Source of the DNA: Ciona intestinalis
Lineage: Eukaryota > Chordata > Ascidiacea > Phlebobranchia > Cionidae
Reading direction: 5' to 3'
Assembly: GCF_000224145.3 (NCBI RefSeq)
Contig: NW_004190409.2
Coordinates: 32,090 to 79,057, forward strand
Length of the DNA stretch: 46,968 bases
In this document: positions 1-16,974 of the stretch, one piece after another
How positions within the stretch are numbered: position 1 is the stretch's first letter
Layout: every line of letters starts with the position of its first letter
Position numbers and translations under genes: made by a program
Notes under the pieces: generated by a model
Told to the model about the DNA's origin: nothing
Databases searched by the model: none
Seen by the model: the letters and a program-made list of their open reading frames with translations, nothing else

Positions 1-4395
<4,395 letters not shown>

Positions 4396-4934
4396 CTTGC
4401 TGTATTGATAAATTAAACCTATACGTGATTTAAACCTGGCGAAAATAAGCTGTTAATACGTAGTTATATAAGACCTTACGTTAGAAATGTTACAACCATG
4501 TGCATTGAAGTAAGATGTTGGCTTTATATACGTTCACTTTCACACTTTCACACATACTGTTCAACACAACATAAATCAACGTCGCATCATCACCTTCCCA
4601 TACACAGCTGATGACAACGGGTGTCGCTAATCCCATGTTACAACATGCCCGCTGTATCCCTGTAAGTTTCAAATACAACAATTCACCATTTCAATGAAAA
4701 CAACAAACACAGGAAACATGTTTTTAATAATTTTATTTTTTAATGTATGACGTTATAGTTTATACTGTTACGTCACAAACTGCGCTTTAGCGAAATATTA
4801 ATCACTGCAACGTTATTACTCGGCCGTATTATGCAAACATTAAAGTTTTTCTGGCCCGCATTATATTTGTCTTGCTTAGTTTGGCGGTTACTCATTTACA
4901 CCAACCGGTATAGCGAATAACAGTTGCAACAATA
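4396..4934. promoter_or_regulatory. divergent promoter region, myosin (-) and sulfotransferase-like (+)
   Basis: Gene-free stretch between two divergent start codons. On the minus strand a TATATAA box lies at 4464-4470, about 70 nt upstream of the myosin ATG. A 3' splice acceptor (ATACAG) ends at 4400, only four or so bases before that ATG. This fits either a short 5' UTR intron or a spliced-leader trans-splice site; ascidians are known to trans-splice. No clear TATA box was seen for the plus-strand gene. Roles are inferred from position. Confidence 0.4.
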
Positions 4935-6162
4935 ATGAAGGTAATTGTGGCGAGTTTTTGCAAGACGGGCACGAAGTCGATGAACGAAGCATTGTCGACG
5001 TTTGGTTACAAAATATATGATTGGATGGAGCATTACTGGTACCATGGTGATCAATGGAATCGGATGTTACGTAGTGGTGTGACGTTGGATGACATCAGAA
5101 AGATGTATGATGACGTAGACGTCGTCATAGATACCCCTTCGTTTTTATTTTTCGATGAAATTCTTGAAGCCTACCCTGCCGCGAAGGTATTGTGACGTCA
5201 TAGTTTGAGTATAAAGCGAATATTAGGCAAACGCGATGTTTTACTCGACCAATTTAGCTGTAATAACTTGAATGAATGACGTAATAAAACATGGTCGTCA
5301 TTTTAAGAAAAAGAAAAAACGAGTAAAATGTCATTAATACAAACTATAGCAGAACAAACCCTTTTTTAGTTGGAATAAGCCAACAATGACGGTTGTTGGT
5401 TATGCTTTCCGACGCCAAAGTCGCGCAGTAATTATGACGTCATATATACCTTCAATTGTGGGTGACGTCACTTATATTACTCCAACTTACGCAGGTGATA
5501 CTTACGGTTCGTGACGAAGACACCTGGTTGGCCAGCATGACACACGAACTACATTCCGAGGCCTCGGACTCGGTGCTAAACGTCATACAGACGTTCTCAT
5601 ACTCGGGGTGGAAATCTTTTCAATTCACGAATCGTGTGGGTGAGCACGTGACGTACACCATTATCGTGTTTATTATTAACACACACCATCATAGTTAACT
5701 TCACCAATGGCTGTTGGCGGTTATGGCCGTGGTCGAAATACAACGTGAGCCCAAATGTCATGAAACATATTTACCGACGTCATAATAATTACGTCATACA
5801 GGTAGTTATGATGTCATGATGCGTCACGTGTGAGATGCTCACGTGATGTGCATGACGTAATATATTGTGACGTCATTTAAATTAATCATTTCCAGAAAGT
5901 TCCCAAAGACAGACTTCTACTGTTTAATTTAAGTGATGGATGGGACCCACTGTGTGAGTTTCTGGGTAAAGAAATCCCCAACAAGGAATTCCCCCATGTT
6001 AATAAGTCAGCATCCATTATGAGGGATTACATGGCAACAAGCCCCATAATGCAACGCATGATTAAGGAGACTGTGGTTGTGGTTTGTGTGTTGTTGGTGG
6101 TTGGTGTAGTGGGGGGTGGGAGGATTTGGAGGAAACTTTGTTGTCGTGGATGGTTTCAATAA
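4935..6162 (+). CDS. sulfotransferase-like protein (Sulfotransfer_4 type) with C-terminal membrane segment
   Basis: Four exons join in phase: 4935-5186, 5495-5639, 5695-5801 and 5896-6162, giving 256 aa. The N terminus carries a PAPS-binding-like loop, FCKTGTKSMNEAL, preceded by a beta strand. Further on come VVIDTPSFLFFDEI, ILTVRDEDTWLASM and VPKDRLLLFNLSDGWDPLCEFLG, the order typical of the invertebrate P-loop sulfotransferase-like family. The last 30 or so residues hold a hydrophobic run (VVVVCVLLVVGVVGGG) and then basic residues, so the protein is probably tail-anchored. The substrate is unknown. Exon 3 contains copies of the dispersed TACGTCAT-like motif, read as NNYVIQ. An AATAAA overlaps the stop codon. 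It is divergent with the myosin gene. Confidence 0.85.
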
Positions 6163-6163
6163 A
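6158..6163 (+). terminator. candidate poly(A) signal overlapping the stop codon
   Basis: AATAAA whose TAA (6160-6162) is also the stop codon of the sulfotransferase-like gene. If used, the 3' UTR would be only about 10-30 nt. Confidence 0.45.
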
Positions 6164-6575
6164 CAACAATACAACTTATTTATCCTTGTGGCAACGACAA
6201 TGTTCGAGATGATGTAACCACCGAACCGCAGCGCTCAGAGTGAATTAGATGTTAAAATCAGCAACTCTACTGCGAGCATGGGACGACAATGTTTTGTTTT
6301 CATTTTTTTATAAAATTCACGATTTACGTAAAGGCAATCCGCAGCACTAGGTGGCAGCATTCAACCAAAAAACTGCACAAATTCATAGAAATCATAAAAA
6401 AACAACGAAAGGGACGGACACACACCACAAAATCTACAAAAAGATTTAATTACGATAAAAACAACAAATTAAAAATTAATGAAATTCGGCGTTCTTCGAT
6501 GATTTAAATTCAAATAACTCCCGATGTTTCACCCCGGCAATGTAACAGGCAGTATGATTATGATGTCATAATATT

Positions 6576-9500
6576 TCACGTGAGGTCACTGGAGCACGAA
6601 GTTTTCATTCCGCGAACAAAATCTTCAACGTCGGCGAGATCACTGTTTGTTTCGTCGCTTATCATCGAGTTCTAAAGTATTGTGATGTCATAATCATTGT
6701 TGTGATGTCATAATAACAAACTTACGGTTAAACTGTTCCGACAAGAATACTCGGTTTGGGGAATTCCCCTTCTGACATCACAATCACCTGAAACAATGAA
6801 TTTATTATGACATCACCAACCAACAACGAAACAATATACCTGTTTTATATTTACTTAGTTTCGACGATGAATGATCCCGTACGTCATTGTTGTAATGTAT
6901 GATTGGGGGATCGCTGCTGTACGCGCTGTCGCCCGTGCAATCTGGGGGGGATGGTTCATATATATATTAACGTAAATATATGAATATACATTAAAGTTGG
7001 TAGAACCAGCGGAGCAATTTGACCAACCTTGATATGACGGTGATACGGTTCGTGCAAACTTGGGTGTTCCTCTACCATTGTACATATAATGTGAATTGTT
7101 TCGACCATTGTCTACCATGATAAACCATTGTTATAAAACAATCAATATTGGTTATGACATCATAATACCTCTTATCACATGATTACAATTGATTCCATTG
7201 TTAATTGAAATAATCTCCGATGGTGTTCGCGCATGATCGCATTTACATTGTCCCGCTCGTAACGATTGTAACTCTATGATGTCATCATGATGTAACAATG
7301 GTGCTGATGTCATAATATTACTTCCGTTGCGCGACCATCCATCCCCGTCGTTACGACCACTAGGGGGCCGTACTCCATTCGTTTTCCGATTTTTATACTT
7401 TGTTCGGTCTCTACATAGACATCATATATAAACATAGACATCATATATAAACATAGAAACAATATACTCACACATTCCGGTTCCTGCAGACAACGAGCGT
7501 GGCAATGGCAACGACGCTGATGACAAGCAAAGCTACACCTCCTATTATAACATACAACATCCACGTTGGCATCACCCATGTTGATTCTGTGGGTGAATGT
7601 AACTTTTTTATCCTTGCATGGCGGACAACTACAGTCGTTATAACACCGGTGTTCTGTTTCATACACCTCGTGCTCGCTTACGAGTTACCACGAATGTAAC
7701 TTTGTGGGTGATTATTTTACATACGACTCATTAACAGATCATCACTCTTTTTTCACAAGTGGGCATTATTTTTTTATTATTATTTTCTGGAGACTTTTAA
7801 AAAACATCGTTTTTGTGACATATAAAACGTGTATTGGTATAGTATTTCAATATTTTATAAAAAATCCTTTACTAACAGTTAGTTTTACAGTTTACACACG
7901 TAAGACTTAAACCTTAAACCCCTAACTCGTGCTAATCACACAAAAAAAAAACTAAAAAAAAAAAAATAATAAAATAGAACGAAACAAAGAGAAACGACGG
8001 CACGTTAACCGTTACACCACAGAGCCGACGACAATAAACAGAACGAAAGAGCGTATATAACCTACCTAATTTGGGAAACATGTTCTTACTAGTGTTTTAT
8101 ATATTCATAAAGTTATTTTCAGTATTTAAGTAATTTGTTTTACACTTATTACCAATCTAAAGTGTTTCTTTGTGTATTTTTTCAAAATTTTAAACTTAAT
8201 AAGAGCGCCCACTTGTGAAAAGAAGAGAGTGAAATTCGGATAAGAACTCGCAACTGAATATTTTTATGTATGGCTGATTTAGTGGCCACTAGGTTGGAAC
8301 AATTGCCGTTAAGTGTTTTGCAAAAGGCCACATATGTACAGAATGATAGCAGCGTCGAGATTTGAACCTGTAACTCTGGGTTACACAAGGCATTTGAACT
8401 AACCACAGACTCTGTGATGTCATAATGTATGAATATGATGTCACAATACACACCTTTGACATCATGAGGCGTTGACTTAGTTTTATATTCAATGATCTCT
8501 GAATAAGGCCCGACGCCGATGGTATTCCTGGCGAGAACTTTGATGTAATATTGGGTGTCCAACGTTAGCCCCTTGATCACTGTTGATAGTTTGTCCCCAA
8601 CCACGGGCTCAATCACCCAGTTAGCGATATCATGGCGGGGGTCGGTGGTGTAAAACACGAGGTAACCTGTTTGTTGAGAAATTAAGATGAAGTTCCTGCC
8701 AACAAACGCGGTTATATTTGCACTAAACCACTGTGTTTGAATATAAAATAATAAATGATAAATTGCAGCAAATTATGATAAAAATAAGAATCATGTTTAT
8801 TAAACAATGCTGAGAAATAACAAACCATTCAATTCTCCGTTAGGTTGGTCGGGGGGTTGCCAGTTCAGTTGCACGGATGTTAATTCATTGAGATCCATAA
8901 CTGTGAGGTCAGTGGGTGGGGTGGTTGGTTCTATGAGAGGGGGTTAATATGGGGGGTTGGAAATTTACGTTATAAATACTTTGTGAATTAATATAAAAGT
9001 TGGTGTTTAACAAAATGTTGTTGTAGCACAATACTTACTGCTTTGCTTGGTGATAGCGGACTCGGTCATCGACCAGCTCGATCTACGTCTTCCACTGACT
9101 GTCCTTACAGTGACTTCATACATGGTGTACGGTCGTAACGCATGGATGACGCAATACAGGGTCGTTGAGTTAAGGAACCTCACGCGAGGTTCAGATGGTA
9201 CGTGGGTCTTGTATTTAATCTGTGAACATATTTATATATCATTGTCATTCTGTATCCAAAGTAATCCACAATATAAAGTAGGGCAGACTGAAAGTAAAGT
9301 CACTGCTGTTGCTGCCAGGTGTAATATGAAAATAATTATTTCATATTTAGATTATTGTTTCTACAAAAAGAGCTTTTTATTATTTGAAGGATTGTCGTGC
9401 GTGGTTGATGCGAGCGTGAAGCACTTAATGGGAGTTGTAATGCAGGGGGAAGGTGTGGATGGAACATGAGACACACATTCCATTTAACCCTAAAACTTGA

Positions 9501-12500
9501 AAGCGAGCGCTTTACCCGTTGACGGGGTGTCAACGTTAAGTCAACCATGAACGCTCAGTATTTGCGGAAGCAGTGAAGCACGAAACGTCAGTTGTTACCC
9601 CCGGGGTGAATTATATTCGTTAAATATTCGAAGCAATGAGGTCGTGCAGGTTAGTTATCGTGGTTTGTGTTTTGTTTGGATTTGCTTCAGCGCAGCCCAG
9701 GTGTCCACAGAGATGCACTTGCGATTATTACGCAACAATCCACACGATCAACTGCGATTCACAGGACATGCGCCAACTTCCCCACGACATTCCCGATTGG
9801 ACGACGCACGTTAGCTTCGACGGGAACTTTCTCACCACATTACGCCTCATCGGGTTCAACACCTCCGTTTATTTCGAAGAATTTAAATTCCGTTACAACG
9901 CGATAACCAAGCTGGAAATATCAGATGAAAATCTCGTCAGCAAGGAAGGAAGAAAAGGGGGGTGTAACGACGTGGTGACAATCTTTCCACGATTAAAAAG
10001 TGTCAACCTACGTGGCAACAAAATACACAACCTCCCTAAATGTTTATTGTTCGCTTGGCCCATGTTGAAAATATTAATCTTGGATCAAAATCGAATCACG
10101 AGGATATCGGAGCTCAACCTAGCGAGCCATCTTTCCCACGAGTCGAGTCTACAAGAGCTGTCAATCATGCGGAACCAAATTCATCGAATCACGAGCGACC
10201 TTCAAACGCCTGCCACCAGTTTACGAGGGTTATTGTATTTAAACCTCGGGGAAAATATCATCTCAAAGATTCAAACCGGGGTTTTTATGTTTTTACCCAA
10301 GCTTCGTGTCGTCAAACTGAACGACAACCGACTAAGGTGAGTGGTTTAGGCCAAGGTTGTTTAAACGAACTAATCAAGTTATTTCACAGAATAATCCCTT
10401 CGTATGCGTTTGTTACAACTGGTCAGATGGTGAGGGAAATCTATTTACAACGAAACAGAATCGAGGTTATATTCATCCTCGCTTTCGCCGGCCAACCACG
10501 GTTGCAAACCATCGACCTCCGCACCAACATGATTGTTTGCCTCAACATAATGTTCACCTCGTGTGTTCAACCTGATGTGCGTGGAACCAGGTTTGAACGG
10601 AGGATGCGACAAAGTTTAACCTCACGTGGGGGGTTTGGGGTCGAATATTCCTCGCTGCGTGGGGTGAGGGTGGGGGGGAACCCCTGGTCATGTAACTGCA
10701 CCTTGAAACCACTCATGCAAAACACATCGACCAATCAGCTGGTACGATCATCCATGACGAGCGAAACATGTCATAATCCTCCAACAATGAGACAATATGA
10801 TGTCATAACAGCAATTGAACAATTACATTGTGACTTAACATAATTTAAACTTTGTACACGCAGCGTATGAATATCGATTGAATATAATTCTTCCCCCCAG
10901 GCAACAAACCAAAATAATGTCGGTGGTTTAACGACGGTAAAGTCACAAATTGTTTCAATATTTTGGTGACTTATTATTATTATGACATCATAAAAAATCT
11001 TTTACTTTATGATGTCATAATAAACTGTTGTCTTTCATCAAAGGAATATCCTACTATGATGTCACAAAGCTTTCTGTGACATCACAACATTCCTCATAAT
11101 GAGCTGTCAATCAAATGTGCAACCAAGCGTAACTAACCAAACATAGAGATATCATATCACTGTGGGTACGAACGCAGCTGGCTATTGTTGACTATTATGA
11201 CATCACAACCACCATGTTACCATGTTAATAATTACTATGACATCACAATACTTACAATATAATAATGTGACACTTTCCCGGTGGCTTGTGAATCGAGCCA
11301 TGATACGTTCATAGTGGTCGGTGTAAGCACGTCAATGTTCAACGCTAGAGGGGGGTAGAGGTCTTCTATATCGGCTGTGGGGAATACCCTGATTAGATAA
11401 TATGTCCGAAATCATAGCATAGTGGTTAGACTATCAGCCGTACAGAAAAACAATCACCCACAAAGTTAACTCATAAGCGAGCACGAGGTGTATGAAACAG
11501 AACACCCATGTTATAACGACCGTCGTTGCCCCACAAGAATACATCCACCAAACAAACCGACCTTCCGCGCTTTTTGTTCGAACTTTAATCAAACTTTTTG
11601 ACCCGAGTCCGACGTTGTTACCGGCACGTACGCTTATGAAGTATTGTGTCGAGGATTCTATGGAAGGTATTGTTATGTCATCAACAAGTATTATGACATC
11701 ATACACCCTACTATGACATCACACACCCACCCAGATTAGATATTTTATAATATCGATGTTTGTTATCGACGGTCCTCGACGCCTCGTGAGGAGCCCGCTT
11801 TCCCCAATCAATCACGTAATATCGAACAAACATATTCTCCACAGGGGGTCGCCATTGTACAGTTATCGCCGTTGACGATCGTTGCGCCGATAACGAGAGG
11901 GGTTTTCCCGGAGGTGTGGATTCTGTAACATATGTTACCATCATAGATATCTTGTATTATATAAATAATATCTCCCACAAAGATATCCATAAAACTAATT
12001 AAATAGATTTCTATGTTCCCACCTGGCCGATCTCGCTTAGGGGTACGAAACGAATATTTCTGCGACGGCGGTCCCCCCCCAGCCCCAGTGAACGCCTGCA
12101 TTTGCATCAAGTACTCAGTATTGCGCAATAAACCTGTGGTGGGTTACAACTAATTATTAGTGATTAACTTTAATTAAGGATGTTTAATAAACACAGAAAT
12201 AAATGATCGGGTAAATCACGTCGTTGACTGTTGACCAAACCCCAACGTCTCGTTACGCCAACAATACCTGTGACGAGGAACTGAACCTCGGTTGCCGGGA
12301 TTTCATGAAACGCCGTCTCGTGATTAACTTTGTTACGAATCCTTATCTTGTATCCACTGAGTATTCCATTAATGTGGTTTTGTGGAAGTTGGGACCATCG
12401 TATCATGGCTGAGCTACTTGTTTCCGCAACTACTGTGATATTAGGTGGGGGAAGGTCCGGAACTAAATGTGGAAAGGATTTAAATTAATTAATAACACCG

Positions 12501-15500
12501 AAGCACGTAAAACTAATTAATCCAACATCATCACAACACCCACCACTTTGTATCGTTGTTGTTTGTATTTGTTGCGAACACCTCCCACCAACCACACAAA
12601 CCTTCAACGTATGCTCAGTGAACTTGTTCAAACCCCTCGTTGTGATTGTGGTGTTGCGTGTAGTGTAAGTCTAGTGGGACAACTTTGTGTAAAACATACT
12701 TTGGAATATACGGCCAATATTTATTCACCTTCCGTGTTGGTTGAATGAATATAAGTTGGAACGGACAAAGTTTATGTCGCGTCGAACACGGGTTCCATGT
12801 GGTTGTGATGCTGGTGGTGGTCGCCATCGTCGAGAGACCCGATATTTCACCTGGTGGTTGGAATAAACAGTATATGACATCATACAGTTTGCATTGTGAT
12901 GTAATAATCAATATTATTTACATGGATTAAGTTAATCTTTTGTGGAAACTAATTTAGAAAACTAAATGCGAGATAATTAATTTATGGTTGGTTGGAAGGG
13001 GGGATTAAATATAAATAGGTCGAACAAACAACCTGACATTTAAAGTAGGTTTCAAACTCTGTGTTACAACTTACATGAACTGCAATCATCGAATGTAATG
13101 TTTGTGTGCACACTGATTGGTGCAATGAATGAGGTTGTCATGTTATATTCCCCAACCCCAACATGGGTGTATGTGAATACACATACTATAATAAGATGGT
13201 TAGGATCAGCATCAAACGTCGCCCATGTGTCCGAAGTGCCAATACTCCGCAACCTGTCAATCAATTCACACTTTAATTCACAACAGTTGTTAAACATAAC
13301 ATTGCGCAACAATTCACACTTTGAATTAACTCACGTTAAAAGTTTGGCGTCAAAAACAAAAACTTTGAATTTCGTTTCATCATTGGTGTGATTCCATGTG
13401 ATATTGAAGGCTCTGTGATGTAACAATGGGTATTGTTGTATTGTTGTGATGTAACAAAACACAACAATCACTTACCCGAGCTCTGCTTCATGAATCTGAA
13501 GATCGTTGGATTGTTGCGTCGCGTTTAGACGAGTTTCTAATAATTTCTTGTATATTGTGTCTATGAGAACAATCTTTGTAAGAAACCATTGACAAATAAA
13601 TCAATAAAACGCACGTTTCAAAGAATAATCAATAAATGTTTCAAATGAATAATGCTGGAATATTCACAGCTAGTAAAATAAACAAAACAATAACCTTGAA
13701 TTATTTGCGCCACAAATGTTTATATCAGTTAAGTTGTATTTGACACTTTCTTAGAACTTTATGACAAAACCAACCTTTGTTTAAAATATCAAGTTGGATC
13801 CTCCTTTGTTGAAAACTTCCGTCAAAGTTTGCGTAACATTGTAAAGTGTTGTGCGTCGCGAGTGAGGATATCTGGGGGACAATTATTTCAACTCGGGTGG
13901 TTTGTTGCAATTTACTTGCGCAGGCATGTGTGTGTTAATGGGTCAACGTAACGCTTACCTGGTTTTCAATGGAAGAGGTGCTTTGTAAAGTTAAACCGTT
14001 CACCAATGAAGTTACATGGTGGCTGGTGGAAGGTGTACGATTGCATGGTGTTGATATCACTTGGTCGGGAAACGCAGTGATTGTCGTCGTTGATATAATG
14101 TATGTGTCTGCAGCATAATGTTGGTTGAAACATTAATAATTGATTAACCAAACACTTAAGTTAGTAAACGTACACCACACTACGGGCGTAACTCGATACT
14201 TTATCTATGGGTTTAAAAGCTTTGGCAACTCTCGCTTAGAATTAAGTGGCGTAAAATTAAGTTACAAAGGCTCCATAAATATTTAATCAAAATCCTACAG
14301 TGATGAATGTCCTATGAGACATCGGCCGTTAATATAAATGTCACTCAAATACCTGATACCACCAACATAGCTGTGGTATTGGATCTTCCATTTATATTAG
14401 TTGCAACACACGTGTAGCTTCCACTGTGCAGGGATGATGCGTTTCTTATCAGTAACCCACCAATGCCAACACGAACGATGTTCGATTGTGACCTAAATGA
14501 GAACAAACAATGATCATTATTATGTCACAATGATACAAACACGTAACGTTAGCGTGATATCGCTGAATTATTACATCAACAAATTACTGCAAAGTACCGT
14601 CTAAATAATGTCAATAATAAACATCAAACAACTCACTTGAAATCAAGTTTTATCTCGTCCTTATACCACGTCATTACAGGATTAGGTTCTCCTTCACCGA
14701 GGCAATCCATGTACACCCGCGAGCCCATAATAACCGAACGATTCTTTGGTTTACGAACAAATATTGGTGATATGTTTGCTTGCGTGTCATCTTTGTAATA
14801 AAAATGATTTGTTGATTTCAATCCAATAAATTTATTATTAATTTGATGAAATGATTTTAATCAAAAGTGGTTCACAAAAAAATGCAAATATAAATCGTAA
14901 ATTATGTCAATTTATCAAAATAATGTTTAAACGTCGTCACCTTTATATAAAGTTAACCTAACTTTCGAACTCTTTCTAACCCTCGCAATATTAGAAGCAA
15001 CGCAATAATATTCTCCAACGTCGTCCATAGTTGCGCAAACCTCAAGCTCATCATTGGGTAAAACTATCGTATTGTTTGCTTGTGATGTCATAATGCTGTT
15101 GTTGCCAATAAACGAATTATTCCGAAACCAAGATATAACTGGCTTGGGCTCGGCATTCGAAGGTTTGCATGCGAGACGAACGGTTGCCCCCGCTGTGCAA
15201 GAAACTGACTTTGGTTGTTTCGTGAACGAACCAAGAACTGAAAATAAAAAGAAAGTTAATTTAGTTGAAACGTGAATATAGATGTTCAATGACTTACCCC
15301 CTACAACAACATGGGCGACTCGGCTTTGAAATATCACTGAGTCATGTTTTACGTGGCAGGAATAAAACCCCGAGTCAGAAGCCCCGACGCGGTTCACCGG
15401 TTCTCGGACCAACAAACTTCCGTTGCCAAGCAACGACCGTCGTCCGAAGATATTGTTGAACGGGATGACATCACCATCTTTCATCCAGGTAACTGTTTGT

Positions 15501-15851
15501 GATGTCACATCCGCACTTGTGATGTCACTACATGAATCCGGTTGTAAACAATGAAGTAACAATGGCTGTTCTCGGGTGATTATGACATCAGAGGGTTCAT
15601 TGTAACATTGTGATGTCATAGATGAAGCAACTGTTGAAACAACAATATGAATTATGACAAAATAACAAAAGTTAGAAGTAATGCAATTGAATGCTGTGAT
15701 TTTACTTTTGTTTTGGCTGTTTTTATTTTAGTAAACAGCAGCCATTGCGTTCATAGAAAGTTTATTAAAAACTTCAATTATTTAAATTTTGCAACAAAAA
15801 CTCACCTTTAAATAAAATAAACAAACAACAAACATTCGCCCAAAACTCCAT
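6576..15851 (-). CDS. Ig/fibronectin-III single-pass receptor, DCC/IGDCC/protogenin-like
   Basis: Cell-surface receptor. Exons supported in phase (minus): 15806-15851 (signal peptide), 15298-15630 (Ig1), 14941-15237 (Ig2), 14637-14790 plus 14353-14492 (Ig3), 13959-14107 (weaker, not clearly Ig), then fibronectin-III exons 12729-12850, 12268-12462, 12023-12133, 11731-11922, 11562-11657, 11256-11374, 9039-9219, 8826-8930 and 8454-8666. The membrane exon is 7472-7586 (YVIIGGVALLVISVVAIATL). Cytoplasmic exons are 7322-7410, 7169-7273, 7028-7111, 6855-6941, 6726-6787 and 6576-6671. The first Ig starts EPSDVIITREQPLLLHC, the pattern of IGDCC3/4 and protogenin. The tail is Ser-rich and ends DLT; I saw no DCC P3-like motif. 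Parts around 12.5-13.9 kb are unresolved, so the fourth Ig and half of the first FN3 may be missing. An LRR gene sits inside the 9220-11255 intron on the opposite strand. Confidence 0.86.
7413..7460. repeat. CATAGACATCATATATAAA short tandem copies
   Basis: Two to three copies of a roughly 19-bp unit lie in the 61-nt intron just after the membrane exon of the receptor gene. The same sequence family (CATAGAYATC plus an AT-rich arm) recurs at 25978, 38425, 40730, 44750 and 45436. Confidence 0.7.
7560..7735 (-). repeat. SINE fragment (tail part)
   Basis: Shares CATGCAAGGATAAA, CACCCACAAAGTTAC and GCGAGCACGAGGTGTATG with copies at 11405-11545, 36930-37112 and 38705-38850. Its left edge overlaps the splice acceptor of the receptor's membrane exon (CACCCACAG at 7587-7595). 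Confidence 0.7.
7743..8231. mobile_element. non-autonomous inverted-repeat element (about 490 bp)
   Basis: The left end (7743-7764) reads CACTCTTTTTTCACAAGTGGGC. The right end (8207-8231) is its imperfect inverse, with a three-base indel. The inside is AT-rich with poly(A) runs and no coding capacity. A tRNA-like SINE head (A-box GTGGTGTAACGG on the minus strand) lies at about 7985-8035 within it. No clear target-site duplication was identified, so the superfamily is unknown. Confidence 0.5.
8262..8425 (-). repeat. tRNA-derived SINE copy
   Basis: On the minus strand this has a tRNA-like head (A-box region GTGGTTAGTTC, B-box GGTTCAAATCTCG), then AACGGCAATTGTTCCAACC and ATCAGCCATACAT. It shares these blocks with the copies at 36930, 38705 and 44212. 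It lies in the intron between the last FN3 exon and the membrane exon. Confidence 0.72.
9636..10843 (+). CDS. secreted leucine-rich repeat protein (LRRNT-LRR-LRRCT), nested gene
   Basis: Two exons, 9636-10336 and 10390-10843, joined at phase 2, give 384 aa. Residues 1-19 form a signal peptide (VIVVCVLFGFASA). Next comes an N-terminal cysteine cap (CPQRCTC), then several LxxLxLxxNxI-type repeats (LKSVNLRGNKIHNLP, LKILILDQNRITRI, LLYLNLGENIISKI, LRVVKLNDNRLR). A C-terminal cap NPWSCNC...C...C follows. No membrane segment was seen, so it is probably secreted or a ligand-like LRR; the partner is unknown. The whole gene lies in one intron of the receptor gene on the opposite strand. The dispersed motif occurs in the coding part (YDVIT, 10797-10808). 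Confidence 0.86.
11405..11545 (+). repeat. tRNA-derived SINE filling a receptor-gene intron
   Basis: A-box-like TAGTGGTTAGACT, then ATCAGCC, CACCCACAAAGTTAAC and GCGAGCACGAGGTGTATG. The intron (11375-11561, 187 nt) is little more than this one element. Confidence 0.7.
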
Positions 15852-16974
15852 TGTGTTTCCCTCAGCTTGCAATGCTCATATTTACTACACAATCAACTAA
15901 ACCTTGTTTTTGCAACAAAATAATTTAAACAACTTTAACAGCTTGCTACGATATATACTTGTGTGACGTCATAATCACCTACAATTCAAGCGATCGCTTC
16001 ACTCGCGAATTTATTGTCGGTCTACAAACTACAAAGTCTGTCACAAACGAGACGCTGCGAGAAAAACAATTCGACTCGATCGCCCGCAGCGATGCATCGC
16101 CTCCGTCACGGATTTAATGATTTATTTGTCATTCAAACATTTAAAAAAAACACTTTCTGAGAAAATTTTTGAAGAATTTAAATAATTAAACGTGATTTTC
16201 GATGTGAAACAACAACAAAAACATTTTGTTTATGTTTTGGTAAAATCAAGTTTACGGTTTTTACTATGACAACATAAATAGATGATATAGAAGTTTAATA
16301 TTATTATCAATATATTATTATCAATATATTATATTTGAGTATAAATTGCTGTTTAGTAATCAGGCTTTAAAATAAATCGTAAAATCGACCGGAAATGTTG
16401 TGGAAACATAGGAAGCAATATGCGGCCTCTCGGAAGTTATTAAACATATTTTTAGGATTTTAAAGTAAATAAAAAAAACAAATTAACAAGAAATATATTT
16501 AAAGCTACAAGCTATGTATATTTAAGTAAAATTTGATCGATTAATTAGGGACACAAAAAAAGTAGTTTTGCGACACCGCGCGGTTAATTGCATTAAAACT
16601 TTAATCGCTATTTGGTGCTAGAGAGCTACTTACAAAGATTTTTATGTTTGCGACTTTTAATTTATCCAACCGCTAGGTGGAAGTAAAGATAAGGGCAGGT
16701 TGAGGCATGCCCCCCCCCCCCCCTATGTCGAAATATTTAATTATGTTTATTACGCGTTTAATATAAAACTTAAGATCATTATGTTGTTGTCTGATGTAAA
16801 GAAGTGAATTATTCGTTCGAATTCAAAACTTAATTATTCGAACTTTAGACGACGATGAAGGAAATATTTAGTCCCAGTATATTTTCGGTTGAGGGTTTGG
16901 TATAAGTTCATTTAAATATTTTAATATTTTTCCAGTGTATAAGGTGTTGTGTTATAACTGTATACTAATATAAA
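15852..16974. promoter_or_regulatory. divergent intergenic region, receptor (-) and MDM2 (+)
   Basis: AT-rich stretch with no coding signal between two divergent genes. The part nearest the receptor (15960-16110) is richer in CpG. A 15-base C run lies at about 16711-16725. A strong acceptor (TATTTTTCCAG) ends at 16935, 40 nt before the MDM2 ATG; it is either the end of a 5' UTR intron or a spliced-leader site. Confidence 0.4.

Noticed and set aside
10040..10400. Frame reading upstream of the second LRR exon as one long open protein
   Set aside because: The first exon frame carries the signal peptide and LRR pattern, and a GT/AG intron (10337-10389) joins the two exons; the long alternative frame is partly a shadow.
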